NCBI GenBank assembly: GCA_036971475.1
Contig: JBAIZL010000005.1
Span: 244,347,823-244,411,822, forward strand
DNA: 64,000 nt
Direction: 5' to 3'
DNA from: Prosapia bicincta
Lineage: Eukaryota > Arthropoda > Insecta > Hemiptera > Cercopidae
The notes under the pieces were generated by a model. It searched no databases. It was not told where the DNA came from and saw nothing but the letters and a program-made list of their open reading frames with translations. Positions 50,961 to 64,000 of the stretch are shown here, piece after piece. A program made the position numbers and the translations under genes. Positions within the stretch are counted from its first letter, which is position 1. Each line of letters opens with the position of its first letter.

Positions 50961-53900
50961 AGGAACAAGAAACAACTTTTATAGTATAACAGAATTTTAA
51001 TTTTGATGCAGCCAGAACTAAATGTAATATGAACAATCTAAACTAAATTATTAGCAAAAAAATTAAATATAATAAAACCATTTGCATATAAAGAAAATAG
51101 ATACGAAACCTTTATGCATATGAATCCAATAGAAATTATTAGAAAGTATTCAGAATCTAATCTTAATTTTTTTTAATTGTAATTTTAGATATACTTCAAG
51201 TTGAAAGTAAACTCCAACTATTGTTACCTTGGAAGGATATGAAAGGATTTTGACCACAGATAGGATAGGATCATGTAGCAACATATAGGTAACATATATA
51301 AGAAAACTATACCTATTTCCTATCTCGTCATAAAGAAGTATTCATCAGTTGTACACCGTGTGAGAATAAAGATAAGAAAAGATAGACGTTATTAGGTACA
51401 CTAAGCTAGGAACATAATGAATCAATGGTATTGGGAATAGCGGAAAATAATGGCATCTCTTGGCAGCGTCACTTACTGTGTACCTGCGCTCAGCCGTAGG
51501 GGAATGCGGCGTCCACCCGCAACTCAATGTATCATAGTTTATACCGGTTTAAAGCGGTCTGTTTTTGTATTTTATAAATAATTCTATTGCTATTGTAAGC
51601 AGAATAGTATGAGTAAATGTTTACAAAACCACGGGATACTATTAAACGTAATTGCAAGAGACTAAGAGAATTATCAAAGAAAAAATTGACTCTTACAGGT
51701 ACTTCTTGTGTTTTATAATTTTTAATACGATAACGCTACAAATTATAGAAATTAAAATATTATTGCAGGCTTTAGAATAACGTAAAACAAATTTTTGAAG
51801 TAACGCTAAATTCAGTAGCCTTTGAAATGGGAAATAAATAAAATGTATCGCTCCCAACATATACAAGATTGAACAAGAAAGATGGACGCCACGTATGGCT
51901 TCTAAATTTGATAGGATAAGAATACATATAATAATTAAAGCAGTCCCTGAGAGGCCCAAAATGCAAATGCGATTATTATGTTACTTTTTGTAACAGATTC
52001 TAGAGTAAGTTAATGCTAAATTGTAGGGGCTCTTAAAAATTAATATATTAAAAAAATATTAGTTTCCTATAAACATCATAAAAATATTAAATTTTTATAT
52101 TCCACATAGTGTATGGTATTTTTTTTTTAAGGTTTGAATATTACTTCAAAGTACTTGCTCTAGAAGCTAGCGTGACATATTTGTAACCAAATTACGTAGT
52201 CAAAAAAAGCAAAACAATTGCAAGACCCTACGAGAAAAAATGAATTTTTAATTATATATGGTATATTAGTATAATATATATGAAACATAATTTTATAAAT
52301 ATTGAAATTTAAAATTTTGTAATAGTATACAATTGTACTAGGAATACTTAATTTGCATACATCAGTAAAACAACTCGTCGACTCGGTTCGACGCACGTCA
52401 CAGATTAAATTAAACCCATCACGTGACCAATGCTCACCCCCAATAGCCTCGCCGCACAGTACTGCCCACCTCTTATGCTCTGTCACCTGCTTAAGCAGCG
52501 ATAAATTCATGCAGTTCGCGTGGTTGTGTCTGCAGTTAGGTTAGGTCTTAATGTTATTATTTAGTGTGCTGAGAACAATGCTGACTAGAGCGAGCACATT
52601 ATTCAAGCCTGTACTCAGTGGGGCGGCTGTCTAACAGCTCAATATTACATGTTAACGCCTAGACAGTTGGCACTACCCACCCAATTCTTCTTCCTATTAC
52701 ATGCGTTTACATCAGTGAAAAAAGCTACCAGAGGCTTTGTACACTATCGGCAATGAAAGGTAGCTCGTGCAAATAAATTATGCCAATTGGCTTTGATAAA
52801 AATGTAATTATAAACCTAGTCCCCTTTGAAAGTTGGAAAGTTCTTTTAATCAATAGATTTAGTACAAAACTTTGTTCTATTAAGTTGACAATAAACTAGA
52901 GCTATGTAAATTTTACAATATAGTAAAACAATTTGAGTGTTTGGCATACAAATAACTATGTCAACGATGTTTTACGATAAAATTTATCGATTATCAATTT
53001 CAAGTGTGGGAATAAATGTAAAGAGGAAATATGTTTAGATAGAAATATCTTCTTAGACCTGCATTATATCTCGTTAGAGAAGTTTCTAAAAAAAATACTA
53101 AAAATGCATACTTTTCAATGATATTTTATTTGTTTATAAACATCAATATAAATTACGATACTTTACGATGAAATTATGAAGTTTTAGGTGTGGAAATAAA
53201 TTTTAAGGGGAATTCTTTTTACATAGAAATATCACCTTACACATACTGCATAACTAATAATAAGCCGATAAACAAGTCTCTAATAAAATAAGTAAAACGT
53301 CTTAATAATTCAATGATATTTAAAGTTTTTGTATAGAGATCAACATAATATATAATGTACTTTTGCATATTTAGAATGTGACTGGCAAGATACACAATAT
53401 TACTCAATTTAAACAGAAGATCAGGGAGAAAAGTATTTTTTTTGCCAGGAAATTCGTTATTCAGAGAATTTAAAGCAGTTTTTTTCATAGAACGTGTCGT
53501 TACGGCAGGAAATGTGCTTTAATCTTCAATAAAGTAGTAATTTTCTTCTTCCTTTTCTTGCCTCGCTTTATCTAAATCTTAATTTATTCATTTATTTTAC
53601 ATATCTTTAAGTTTCAATGTTTCAAGGAATGTTCAATATGACGCTTGGTGTCAGCGATTTCATTACATTAGAAATATTTTTTCCATTCAGTCACGCTATT
53701 AATGTCCATGACTTCTGTCGCACCTTATAATTTGTTTCTACTCATCCAAGTCAATCAAAATTTTGTTTTCTCGTTTCTAAATAGTCAACACTAATTAAAA
53801 ATATTTCACGACATTAAACTAGTAATTTCATCTACCTGTACGTATTTCCATCGGCACATGGCCTAAACCATAAAATCATCCGATAAAATGTCTTGTCAGG

Positions 53901-56640
53901 CATCAGTCCGTTTGAACACAGAAATAAACTCTTTCAACTATGATTTGTTCTTCCATTTATCTATGGATTTATAACTTAAAATGCAACGACTGGCAACAAC
54001 AACCTGCCAATGGCGCTATTTAATTGATGTTTCGTCTTATGGCAACAAGATTTACAGCCGTGCGACAGATCCTTCGGTTACGTCAATACATATATTCATA
54101 GCAAAGTCGTATGCAAAATATGTCTGATGGAACAATATAGATGGCATTGAGATGCAGTTAATGTTTATGGCATTGCGACTTCTGTTACGTCTATATTAAC
54201 ATATTAGTTCGTCGGCCGGTTGATGGATGACGGCCACACACTGAGACCGTGTCTATGTCCGAGTCCGTTACGAACTATGAATATTTAACGCACGCAATAC
54301 GAGGAGCTCAACAATAAACTGAAATCGTTTATCGACAACCAAATTAAACATAAATTAAACGCAGATGTAATTAATGTTCCTTTTTTAAATAGATCACCTG
54401 GAAGCAACTAGAGCGAGCAGTGTAACGGAGTAGATTTGTAAATTATGAGGGCTGTGAGAATTCTTTGATTGTTTGTTCAGTGAGTCCTGTTTGACTGTAT
54501 TTCGAATCATTTTCTGATTCAGTTTAGGAGAAAAGTTTCAGAAAAGAGTTTAACCACCAAGAAAAGTCCTATTTAATAAAATAAAATTTTTAATTTTGCA
54601 GTATTCAAATCGACGATTTTTCAGAGTGATTAATTTAACCATTTTTAATATAGACAATATATACAAATCTGATGATCTATATGTGGAAGTGTTACTTTGG
54701 TTTTGTATTTAATGTCAATGACCTTACTATTTTTTAAAACTTTTATAAATCACCACATATAATACATACTTCTGCTGTTCCTAATATTAGGTTGATCTTC
54801 CATGTAGATACATTTCAAAGTATTGTTCAAAGTTTTTGAGAATAGAGTTTTTCGAAACGCGCCAAAAAATAAAAATATTTTAATGTTAAGAATTTAAAAA
54901 AAAATACTCTAATGTATACAGATAGTCCAAAAAGAAGTGAAGATGAATATAAAAAGAATTTCGCAGATAATGTTAATTTAATAAAGGTAACAGGTTTTAC
55001 AGTAGAATCTCGATAACTCGACATTCACTTATCATCCTTTGTTACCATACATCATGAAAGCTTAAAAAAACGTAAACAAGAAAATGTACTGAAAGAGTCA
55101 GTTATCTTTATTATCGGCTGTATAAGCACCTTACCGTCTTCGTCGTTGTCCTTCGTCCAACGCATTGCTCATCAGTCATTGTTTATTGTTCGTCTTTCGT
55201 GCATTCGAGTCGTCCTCCAGTAGAGGTATCTGCTTACGTAACTGTTTCTTATTACATTTTTCTTACCACCCGCCATTATGCTTACCCGTCGTCATAGCAA
55301 CCTATTTGTATCGGATAGAGGACGCCCTACTAAATTATCTATATCCAAATATAGGCCACTATTTGTTCTAATTATAAAATTAGAAATTAATAATAATTAA
55401 TATTAAATTATTAATAATTAAAATATAACGTAAAGTTGAAAACAATTTTAAACATCGTACATATAGAAGTAAAATATTGTTGATTTCACGTTCTTTATCC
55501 GCCTTGGTATGATGATTTCATATAAACAAATCCACGAAGTCACTCTGAAAAATTGTATCATCAATATAATAAAAGACACTACTATAACTACATTGTATGA
55601 GCTTTTAACATTTAGGTTTTTATTAATTAATAATTACCTTAACGTTATTAATCAATAAAACAGGAAGTATCTTCATTGTAACAACGTATCTACTGCCATA
55701 TACTTGTTCTTTGCAATAAAGATGTTTCATTTTTCTTAATTAGGAAGACGAGATTAATGCCATTGCCAGTAAACATATTCTTTACCTAATATTAGTAAAG
55801 TTTTAAAGAATCAATACTAGACCATGTGTAAATTCTTTAATCTAAAAATCATAAATGTCCAACGATATTTGTAAATTGATAAAAAGAACCCCTTAGGAAA
55901 TCAATTTCAATAACTCCCTTATATTTATTTAACCTTATAAAACGTTAGGCTACAATGTTTCACTTTAGCAGGACAGCAAAACGTCAGAGACAGCAAAATT
56001 ACCGACCTAAAATATGTGCTGTAACACCAAACTTAGTGAAATGTGATTTAGTGAAATGTGGTTTTATTAAGTTATATATTATTTACTGTTTTCAATATAA
56101 TGACCGAATATATCTTACTCTTTATCAACATCATAGATTCTTCTAATTATTCCTTAAAGATTCTTAATCCTAAATATTTAACCATGTTAACTGGACATGA
56201 TTTTTAATTTAACTTCGTAGGTCTTCATTGACTCTGTACTAGTGGCTAAACGGTAGGCCGCAACCTACTTTTCCTATATAGACTGCAGCATAATACAAGG
56301 ATATATTAACACAAACAAGAATATTAATAATATAAATTTGACCGCCTGTGTAGGTTCATGATATTAGACTATATATACCAGTTATAAAGCGATATTATAT
56401 AAACTTCTATTGATCACCATTGGACTTAAGTATAACTTATTGTAATATATGATTTTCGTAATGTCTTTATTCAATCCAGATCAACTTTTATACGTCATGA
56501 GTGTAAAATCACCTACTTCTCGTACCTAAGTGAAATCGTATGTAGGTGAAATTCATTGGAAAAACTATTAACGTTGGAAGTTCAAGTTACTGTAATAAAC
56601 AATACACCACGTACCGCAATACAAGACATTGATAAAATAA
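50961..56640. other. AT-rich stretch without recognisable genes
   Basis: No coding region recognised. GC-richer segments at about 52370-52620 and 53980-54440 contain frames of at most 116 codons with no known domain. 55380-55420 is an AT-palindrome cluster. Confidence 0.4.
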
Positions 56641-56654
56641 TGATAGAGCTACGA

Positions 56655-57262
56655 TAGTGAAGATGAAGATGATGATAATAAAGACAATACTACGACGATG
56701 ACGATAGCGACAAAGATGATAACATAATGCTGATGAAGACGACAACAAAAACGGTGATTATAAAAACAAGGGAGAAGACGATGACGACGATCATGAAGAC
56801 AATGGCGACAATGATGACGACGATACAATGTCGATAAAGACGATGATGATAATGATGAAGACAAAGACAATGGCGAAGATGACGGCGAAGACGATGATGA
56901 CCAAAAAGACGACGACGACGATAGCGACAAAATAAGATGACACAATGACGATGAAGACGACGACGAAGACGATGATGATAATGATGAAGACAAAGACGGC
57001 GACAGTGACGATGACGACGATAGCGACAAAATAAGATGACACAATGGCGATGAAGACGACGACGAAGACGATGACGGTAATGATGAAGACAAAGACGATG
57101 CCGATAATGATGAAGACAAAGACGACGACAATGACGATGACGACCATAGCGACCAAATAAGATGACACAATGACGATGAAGACGACGACGAATACGATGA
57201 TGGTAATGATGAAAACAAAGACGACGATAGTGACAATGATGATGATGATGATGATGATGATA
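56655..57262. repeat. GAY-triplet minisatellite with about 110-120-bp higher-order units
   Basis: Dominated by GAT/GAC/GAA triplets on the plus strand, with the phrase AAATAAGATGACACAATG recurring near 56930, 57039 and 57156. That higher-order unit also contains GACGATGAAGACGACGACGA. On the minus strand it reads as a Ser-rich 195-codon frame and a Val/Ile-rich frame, both explained by triplet repetition. It ends in (GAT)n at 57237-57262. Confidence 0.9.
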
Positions 57263-59324
57263 GTGAATTACGACATTGATGATTTTTAATATTATATTGT
57301 TGACTGTGAAAATAAATTAGGTTTACAACTTATAACTACTCTCCTTCCTTCTATCTTTAAATTTATGAAAAACTTAATCAGCAAAAACATTTTCGTTTGC
57401 CCTAAAGACTAAGCGATTTTAAACAGAGTATATACCTTACGGGTAAAAACGTTATGTCCAGTTTAGGCTATCGTCTAGAATAACATAGCCCAAAACATTA
57501 TACATAATAAATCTACCGAACTTTCACCTAAAATGCGACTGAAGGTTTTTTGGGCCTAGTTAACTTAATGCAGCTTTGTTAAATATAACGTACAGTTATA
57601 AATAGCTGTAAACGCGTGTTTATAATAATGTTCCAACAGAAACAGATTCGTTGGATTAATGGCGAACAGACGCAGCGTAACACAAACAACTCCGATATAT
57701 AATGACCGTGTACAGCGCTGGCAATTATCACGTGGCCACCGAAGATTAACGTTTTGCATACTTGCCTCGGGTGGACGCAATATCTCAGCCGGCTACAATT
57801 GTATCATGTCCATACCATATAAAATAAAAACAACTTCGCACATTAAACGAAAGTGAGAAAAGTATGATATAATTATGTGAGTTAATTATACACATTCTTG
57901 GGCGAACGCAATTAGCGAGCCGAAGGTTGGTTCTACCTTGTGAAGGACAAACATTTTGAAAGCTAATCACTATAGCCAACAAATTGTAACTCGTCGCTGT
58001 ACAAATATGGAATCTGGGCCAGTGGGGTGAACGCCGCCGGCGCTATCAGCTGATCTCAACTATTATTCGCGGTAAAAACATTACTATAATTCTTATTTTT
58101 ATGAATGGTTAAATGTCAGCCTGTAAATCTATTTAATGCAATACGTTTGTAACAACGAGGATAAAAATATATAATTTGTGTTTAAGTTAATCCCTTCTCT
58201 GATTGCACGAGAGAAATAATACTGCGTGCGCTGTCTTTCATACTCTTCTAATAATTGAATTAGAGAATTAAAATGTTACACTAAAAGTGTTGGCTGGTGA
58301 TGTTACTAGCATTGTCATTGGGCAAAAAAGTGAATTATTTCAATACCTTCTTGTAATACAGGTACGAAGTAGTAAAAAACCTTTGGGAGCTGATGTCACA
58401 GCGAAACAAAGATAAAAGGTTCATTTAACTATAAAACTCTTCATTATCAGGTGAAGACTACTGCAAACCTTTACCTATTAATAACACACAAATAGTTTCT
58501 ATTGGGTTTTAACCTAAAAATCGGATAAAACAGGTCGTTGGATAAAACTATAGCAGTAGTCTAGATGTAATATTATTTGAGAAATCTGGGGAGCAACAGA
58601 AATCGATTGAACTATAAACCCAGTTGCTTTTGTAACATTTGACGCACAATAAAATAAATAAGAATCAAACACAATCTATTAAATAAATATATTTAGGAAA
58701 TGATACTCTGAGAAAGTTGGTGCAACTAATGTCAAAATAAAAAAGTTTTGTTTGAATAAAAAATATTGGAAAAATAACTGGAAAACAGACAAACAGAAAG
58801 TCACGCAGTAAATTGTAAACATGTTCAAAGAAGCTGAATTTGAATTATTCGTTATGCTGTATTCTGCGGTAAACCAACGATATTTAAATTCGGCTTGGTT
58901 GGGCTTGCTATTGGATTCTTGGTAATGTAGTGTGCCTTACAAATTTGTTTGCTCTACAAAAAACCAGCATTTAGATACAACTTAATCGTTTCCACAAGTG
59001 ACTTTTTTTTACCTTTGTGAGGCGTTTTTCAAATATTGAGTCGTCGCATCATAAAATAAACGAGATCTTTCGAAGATGCGCAATATGTAAGTTTGTTTCA
59101 CAAACGAAGAAAAATACAATAATATTTTTAAAAATACTAATCGGAAAATAGCTTGAACAGAGAAAAACACCAGCAATGAATAGCAACATTATTTTGTATA
59201 TGTAACAATTTTTAAACTGTTGACTAGGGAATCGCGCTTTCAAATGTCAATATATTAAATTAGTTAAAGCTTCCAGCCATTATTTTAAAGATATTCTTAT
59301 TTATGACACTCGATCTCTTATATA
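57263..59324. other. AT-rich stretch without recognisable genes
   Basis: No gene recognised. A short GC-rich patch (GCCGCCGGCGCTATCAGCTG) is near 58031-58055. Confidence 0.45.
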
Positions 59325-59440
59325 AATGATATGTATATGATGTGTAATTATTACCCGGAATACATCCGTTCATATTGTAGTACATGAAAACGCTGTTCCG
59401 ACGATTCGCCAGAATCTCATCTAACATTGTTGAGGTGAAG
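59325..59440 (-). repeat. solo copy of the spacer-G family
   Basis: Matches the 16.2-kb and 7.3-kb copies in order: ATGATGTGTAATTATTACCCGG, ATACATCCGTTCAT, GTTCCGACGATTCGCC, AGAATCTCATCTAACATTGTTGAGGTGAA. Minus strand: AGATGAGATTCTGGCGAATCGTCGGAAC. No (TA)n of note flanks it and there is no inverted partner. It is the most diverged copy. Confidence 0.6.
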
Positions 59441-62400
59441 CAAACAAAGGGAATATGTATAGCAAACAAAGCCTAGGTTTTTGCAAGAGGGTCTCTTTTG
59501 CAGGAGTGACACCAAGAGTGTCTTCTACCGCGGCCCCTACAACTGTCATTTTTCTTTGCAAGGTCATCATATATTGCACCCACTTGGCGACCAATGTATT
59601 TCACCTTTCCAGAATAATTGTTTTGACCAATGCAACGCCTTACGTCTTCATTGATAACAGTTTAGTCTTAAATATTGGTAGAAGTCTACTGTAGGTCTGA
59701 ATTTCTAAGACCTTAAATCCTTTCATTACAGTTTCGGTTAATGCACGTGCTTTCGTTACGTACAACAGAATACACAACGAACAGTCTGATTTTGACAACT
59801 AGAGTTAAACTCTACGAGGTAAATATGCACATCAAGTTCCTCAACCATACTCTAGCTTGTACTAATCTTTCTCGTCTTACTTGGCTTCATCTTGAGTTTA
59901 TTTTTGTTCCAGCTAAATTCACGATTCTCCTTCTTCAGTTCTTTGATCGCCTAGTATATGTCTTATAGGTTGTTAATTTTTCCTTATATGGTATCTCACA
60001 TACCCATTTATGTGAGATTACAGAAGCTTTCTTTGTCAATTTTTCAAGTTCAGTTAACAAAGAAAAATCGCACGGTTTTATCCCCAAACATCTTTTATGT
60101 ATGATGTGATGTTAAAGTAATGGTTGAGCATGGGTTCTATCTTTGTATTGGCTGCTACTTTTCTGAAATGGAGTGTTGTTTTCTTAGACTTTACTGTGGA
60201 AATATGCTCAATAGAAATCAATAAACGCTTTGAATTGTATTATAAAACTACACGTGTTATTCTATACGGTGATATTATGTTAAACAGTGCTACAGTTGGT
60301 TTATTCGAGCGATTGATTCTTCAAAAGGGAGTGTCCAAAATTTAAAAAAATTCAGAATACTTCAGTGACGAAGAAGTTGAAAGCCTGCCTGGACAGGAAG
60401 TTTCGGATTTCGTCAGAGCCACCTCGTAATGGACGTTACTCTGAAGAATTTAAAAAACACAAAAAGCGGTTTGCCAACGTAAAAGCTACATTCCCGCTGC
60501 ACTCCGGCCTTGTTTGTCCTAAGTGAGCGAAAGCTGAGATGCGAATCTGGAACGTGCATTGTGAGCCGGCCGACTTGAGGGTTCGGACATTCCGTGATAA
60601 CGGCCGGAGTATTATCATACAAAGGTCCTTTGGTAAGTTATTAGCATAGAAGCGGACTACCTGCAACATTTCACGACATGCTAGTCCACATTAGGGCTCT
60701 AAATTTATTTTATCTGATCCGTCTCTTGTCGCTTTGAGGGCAAAGTTTATGACGGTGGATTTCAAAAGCGTGCCACTCTACAATCAAATCGTGTAACATA
60801 TTTATTTCGGAGGAAATAATTTTGATTTTTTATGTTCGGTTGTGTGAATGCTATCAGCAATATTATTTTATGAAAACAATGACTGTATTCAGAAAATATT
60901 TTCATATATAGGTTATAGATAACTATAAACGATATACGTAAAGGGTCAGACGGGTTTTTTATTTAGATTTGGTGAACGGGACCACGACGTGTTAATGTTT
61001 TTAATATTTAGAATAACTTACATTTATTTATTTTTGTGTTGAAGATTAATTTCTAAAATATTATTACTTAAAAAAATAAGAAATGATTTAAAACATTTCT
61101 ATTTTGAAATTACTTCAGAACCAATACCTCATCAATTCTTTTTGTTCAGATCTTGTTCTTGTGTTCAGCACGTCCCTCTTGAACTTTCCTTGAAAACATG
61201 TTTGTCTGTTATCAGCTGAACTTTTTATTCTTCCAATTTCATTCTATAATTCATCCCTTTAGGCAAAAGTTTACCATCTCGCAGAACCTTTGTATGGCTC
61301 GTCATTTTGTTAGTAAGATATTCATATTCAACCAAATTATCTCTTTTAACTCAATACTCCACATATGAGTTTAATAATTGATTTATCTTGCAAAGATTCA
61401 TTCCCTTATAATAACAAGAAGTAAATCTTATTTTTTATATAAACTCATTTGTATGATGTAGTATCTAATTTCAAATTGTATAAAATTCTCATTTTCGTTT
61501 TAGATAGTTCATCGCTAAAATGTCAGTAAAAGTGGTAGAAGAATTTTCATTTCAAGGGTCGGCTAGCGACACTTGTTCGTCTAGTGAGTCCGCCGTATGT
61601 CTGCATTTGTCATCGCAACTGTGTTCCTTCCCACTGTCCAATCACCCACTCTGAAAGAGTGATGCAGTACCGTTGCAAGGCAGATACACAGATACTGCTT
61701 TTCGTATTAACAAATACTATTAGATAAAATACATTTATACTTTCAATTGTAATTGTTTTCCAACAATTCTTATGATATTCTTTGACAGGGAATTATTTTT
61801 CAGGATGAAACACTTTATGGAGAAATTATAACTTTCGCGCTCTCACTTACACCATAAATCCCCTGGAATTAATGGACAGAGTTATCCTTAGTAATAGGAA
61901 AGATATGGAATAGTAAGTAGTAGCAGCATTATCTAAGGCTGTAAATGTGGAAAGGTAGATAAAATATTAGGTGGAGGGGAACTTACGATTTCATTGAGAA
62001 AACCTGGGAGTTCCAACGCAAATGACTCCTTAAATTATTGTTGCAGAGACTACTGAATATAGCAGACAGTCTTCTTTTAAATTAAAAAACCGAAGCTGCC
62101 TCAATCATAGATAGGAGTAAATATCAATGTTCTGTAATAATACATTGTTTATTTTAAAGTAGTAAACAGATTAGGTCACATAAGCATAATAGTGAGCCTT
62201 GTAATATTAAAGAAGTAATAGTGATATAAATAAAAAAAACAAACTAGAAGATATACAATGATGATTTGGTTGAAGAATAAAAGGATAATATTAACAAATC
62301 ATGTTTGTTTCTGGATATGGCACCTCCAAGTGAATAGCTGACTAAATACGGGCTAAATAAATCTTAAAGCTTTGAATGAGGTCATTTTTGATATAACTGG

Positions 62401-62690
62401 AGTAACCTTGTGAACTAGACTTTAAACCTTCAGTTCTATAAACAATATTTTTTCGTATATAATAGCTGCATATTGTGAAACCGAATGAACCTGCGAAGGA
62501 TTTAAAAAAAATATTACTACCAACAAAATGGGTAGTAAAATTGTTAAAGAAATATAATTTCTTAACGACAACGATAAGACTCATAATTTTTTCACACAAA
62601 AAATGACCATAAAAGCTCGATAACTCTACCGTATGCCTCGAGTTTTCTTCTCACATATAAACAAGACGGTCGTTGTAAAATGTTACGTTA
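59441..62690. other. AT-rich stretch without recognisable genes
   Basis: No known domain or RNA gene. 60400-60670 is GC-richer, with overlapping minus-strand frames of 69 and 77 codons that I cannot assign. Confidence 0.4.
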
Positions 62691-63010
62691 ACCGTAAATA
62701 AAATTAATAGAGCCTATTTAAATCGGACACAAAGCACAGGCAACCTGTAGACCGTTACCTGACCATTTAGGCCGGACCAGTTTCGACGCTCATTATTGCA
62801 AAACAAACATTTACGCTTATTCGGTCTTTAATTAACCAGACCAATTAACATGTACAAATGATATGTAATTAACAGTTAATTTAATTACGACGATAAATCA
62901 TTAAGGAAAATATTATTCCCTAATAATACTGTACGGTGTATAAATATCACTATTAATCACAAAGAGAGACTCCGATATTTCATTCGACGCACACTAGTTG
63001 TGTTTTGCGT
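62691..63010. promoter_or_regulatory. candidate regulatory island with TAATTA cluster
   Basis: Three TAATTA cores at 62829-62834, 62866-62871 and 62882-62887, plus CCAATTAAC and ATAAATCATTAA, lie in a segment of higher complexity than its flanks. TAATTA is the generic homeodomain core. In AT-rich DNA such clusters also arise by chance, so this is only a candidate. Confidence 0.2.
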
Positions 63011-64000
63011 TAGTTTATGTTTCCAGTTTTAAAATAACATTTTATAAGGTATGGGTTGCTCTCGCCTTAGGGAAATTAGCTCTTCTGCAATTTATATAAA
63101 TTGGGAACTATACGAAATGCAATAAAGGTTATTGTGATTGCTTTTTGTTGAAACGTACGATGTGGTTTAATGTCGTATACACACCCTGCTTTGCGCATGC
63201 ACACGTCTAGTGTACTGGAAGTAAAAAGTATGCATATGAACTCCAAACTTGCAGGCCGTGATTAAACAGTTTATTTCACGATAATTTCGAAAGTTATACA
63301 AACGTATAAGTAAACAGTTTTTTTTGAAAATTTTAAAACATTTTTTATTTGTGAATTACAAAGTACAAAACGAAAATCTATTCTATATTTTTGATAATGT
63401 ATATTCTCCAACCATAACCTTCGTTAATCTAACCTTTGGTAACACTTCTACCTTACATTTTTCCCAAAATAATTAACTGAAACCTATTTCATATATGTTT
63501 ATGAAATATTATAATTCTTAATAGAAAAATTTAGTTTACTTAGCAGTTCTCTTCGCGTAACTCTCTACATCCATTTATAAATCTTATTATATTCATAACT
63601 ACCTCTTTTATGATCCTATTCTACGTGAATCTAAAACAAAATTTGTTCATTTACAGTTTAGACTAGAATAATATGAATATAAAACTTCTTGTGGGTTGAT
63701 CGCGATTGCTTGGTCACTCGCTTGATTATTTTTTGGTTAGCGGACGGATAACTAGCTTCACCCCAATTGAAAGTAGGTCGACTTCAAGTAAGCGACCGGC
63801 CAGTCCCAGAAGGGGTTGACAGAGGAGAGGGTACTCTGTCAGGGTTGCTCGTATTAGGCTAGTCCTAAGCAGCCGTTTTCCATTCGGGGCGATGTTTGGT
63901 TGAGACGGAAAGAAGATCTATCGGAATCTATCTTTATTTCACCTTAGAGGGAACTGGATGACTATTTCTTAAAAAAAAATTATTTCACAAGAAATACACT
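63011..64000. other. window end; GC-richer final segment of unknown nature
   Basis: 63011-63680 is AT-rich with nothing recognised. 63690-63950 is GC-richer (GCGACCGGCCAGTCCCAGAA, GAGAGGGTACTCTGTCAGGG) and could be the edge of a transposable element continuing beyond the window. No reading frame supports this. Confidence 0.3.

Noticed and set aside
52160..52510. 116-codon minus-strand frame
   Set aside because: No domain recognised, overlaps an equally plausible plus-strand frame, AT-driven composition in its second half, no splice or promoter context.
55150..55200. CTGATGA on the minus strand near 55160 as another hammerhead
   Set aside because: No GAAA after a helix of suitable length, and no pairing for helix I.
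56649..57236. 195-codon Ser-rich and 125-codon Val/Ile-rich minus-strand frames
   Set aside because: Both are translations of a GAY-triplet minisatellite in different frames; no non-repetitive protein sequence is present.
60413..60669. Overlapping minus-strand frames of 69 and 77 codons in a GC-richer patch
   Set aside because: I could not match them to any family and neither has supporting context; left as unassigned.

Overview
This is an AT-rich, repeat-laden stretch of an animal genome, most likely an arthropod and probably an insect with a large genome. Evidence: no dense gene packing, very long (TA)n, (CA)n and (CT)n microsatellites, several minisatellites, and fragments of I-group and R1-clade non-LTR retrotransposons and of a Penelope-like element (PLE). 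The species cannot be named from this. I found no convincing host protein-coding exon, tRNA or rRNA. Every coding signal I can identify belongs to a transposable element. The window reads as intergenic or deep-intronic DNA.

Layout. 0-1.3 kb: (TG)n(TA)n microsatellite and a 112-bp minisatellite. 5.35-6.17 kb: a unit with 19-bp terminal inverted repeats, almost filled by a 24-bp tandem array. 7.0-8.6 kb: a cluster of long inverted repeats set in (TA)n tracts. Three copies of one family and one of a second carry hammerhead-ribozyme-like cores in their loops. 10.2 kb, with a half copy at 5.0 kb: a third inverted-repeat family with a degenerate core. 13.9-14.5 kb: a 29-bp array that starts inside another weak core. 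16.2 kb and 59.3 kb: relatives of the spacer repeat of the 7-8 kb cluster. 18.7-21.9 kb: a 77-bp tandem array interrupted by a 5'-truncated, broken non-LTR retrotransposon. 23.6-24.5 kb: a 5'-truncated R1-clade element inside a (CA)n microsatellite, as expected of Waldo/Mino-type target specificity. 36.3-37.0 kb: 3' part of a PLE with an intact-looking GIY-YIG domain, then a TATA/initiator pair at about 30-bp spacing, then a hammerhead-like motif. 40.5 kb: a further (TA)n-bounded inverted repeat. 49.2-51.0 kb: a tandem array of about 324 bp. 56.65-57.26 kb: a GAY-triplet minisatellite. The remaining tens of kilobases are AT-rich and featureless to me, with some GC-richer islands that could be regulatory but are unproven.

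The main point of interest is a recurrent architecture of (TA)n, long inverted repeat, CTGANGA-hairpin-GAAA core, (TA)n. It occurs in families whose sequences differ but whose helices are preserved. Together with the PLE carrying the same core, this suggests a group of short, non-autonomous, PLE-related ribozyme elements. All cores share one deviation from the textbook hammerhead, an extra unpaired base between A9 and helix II, so catalytic activity is an open question.
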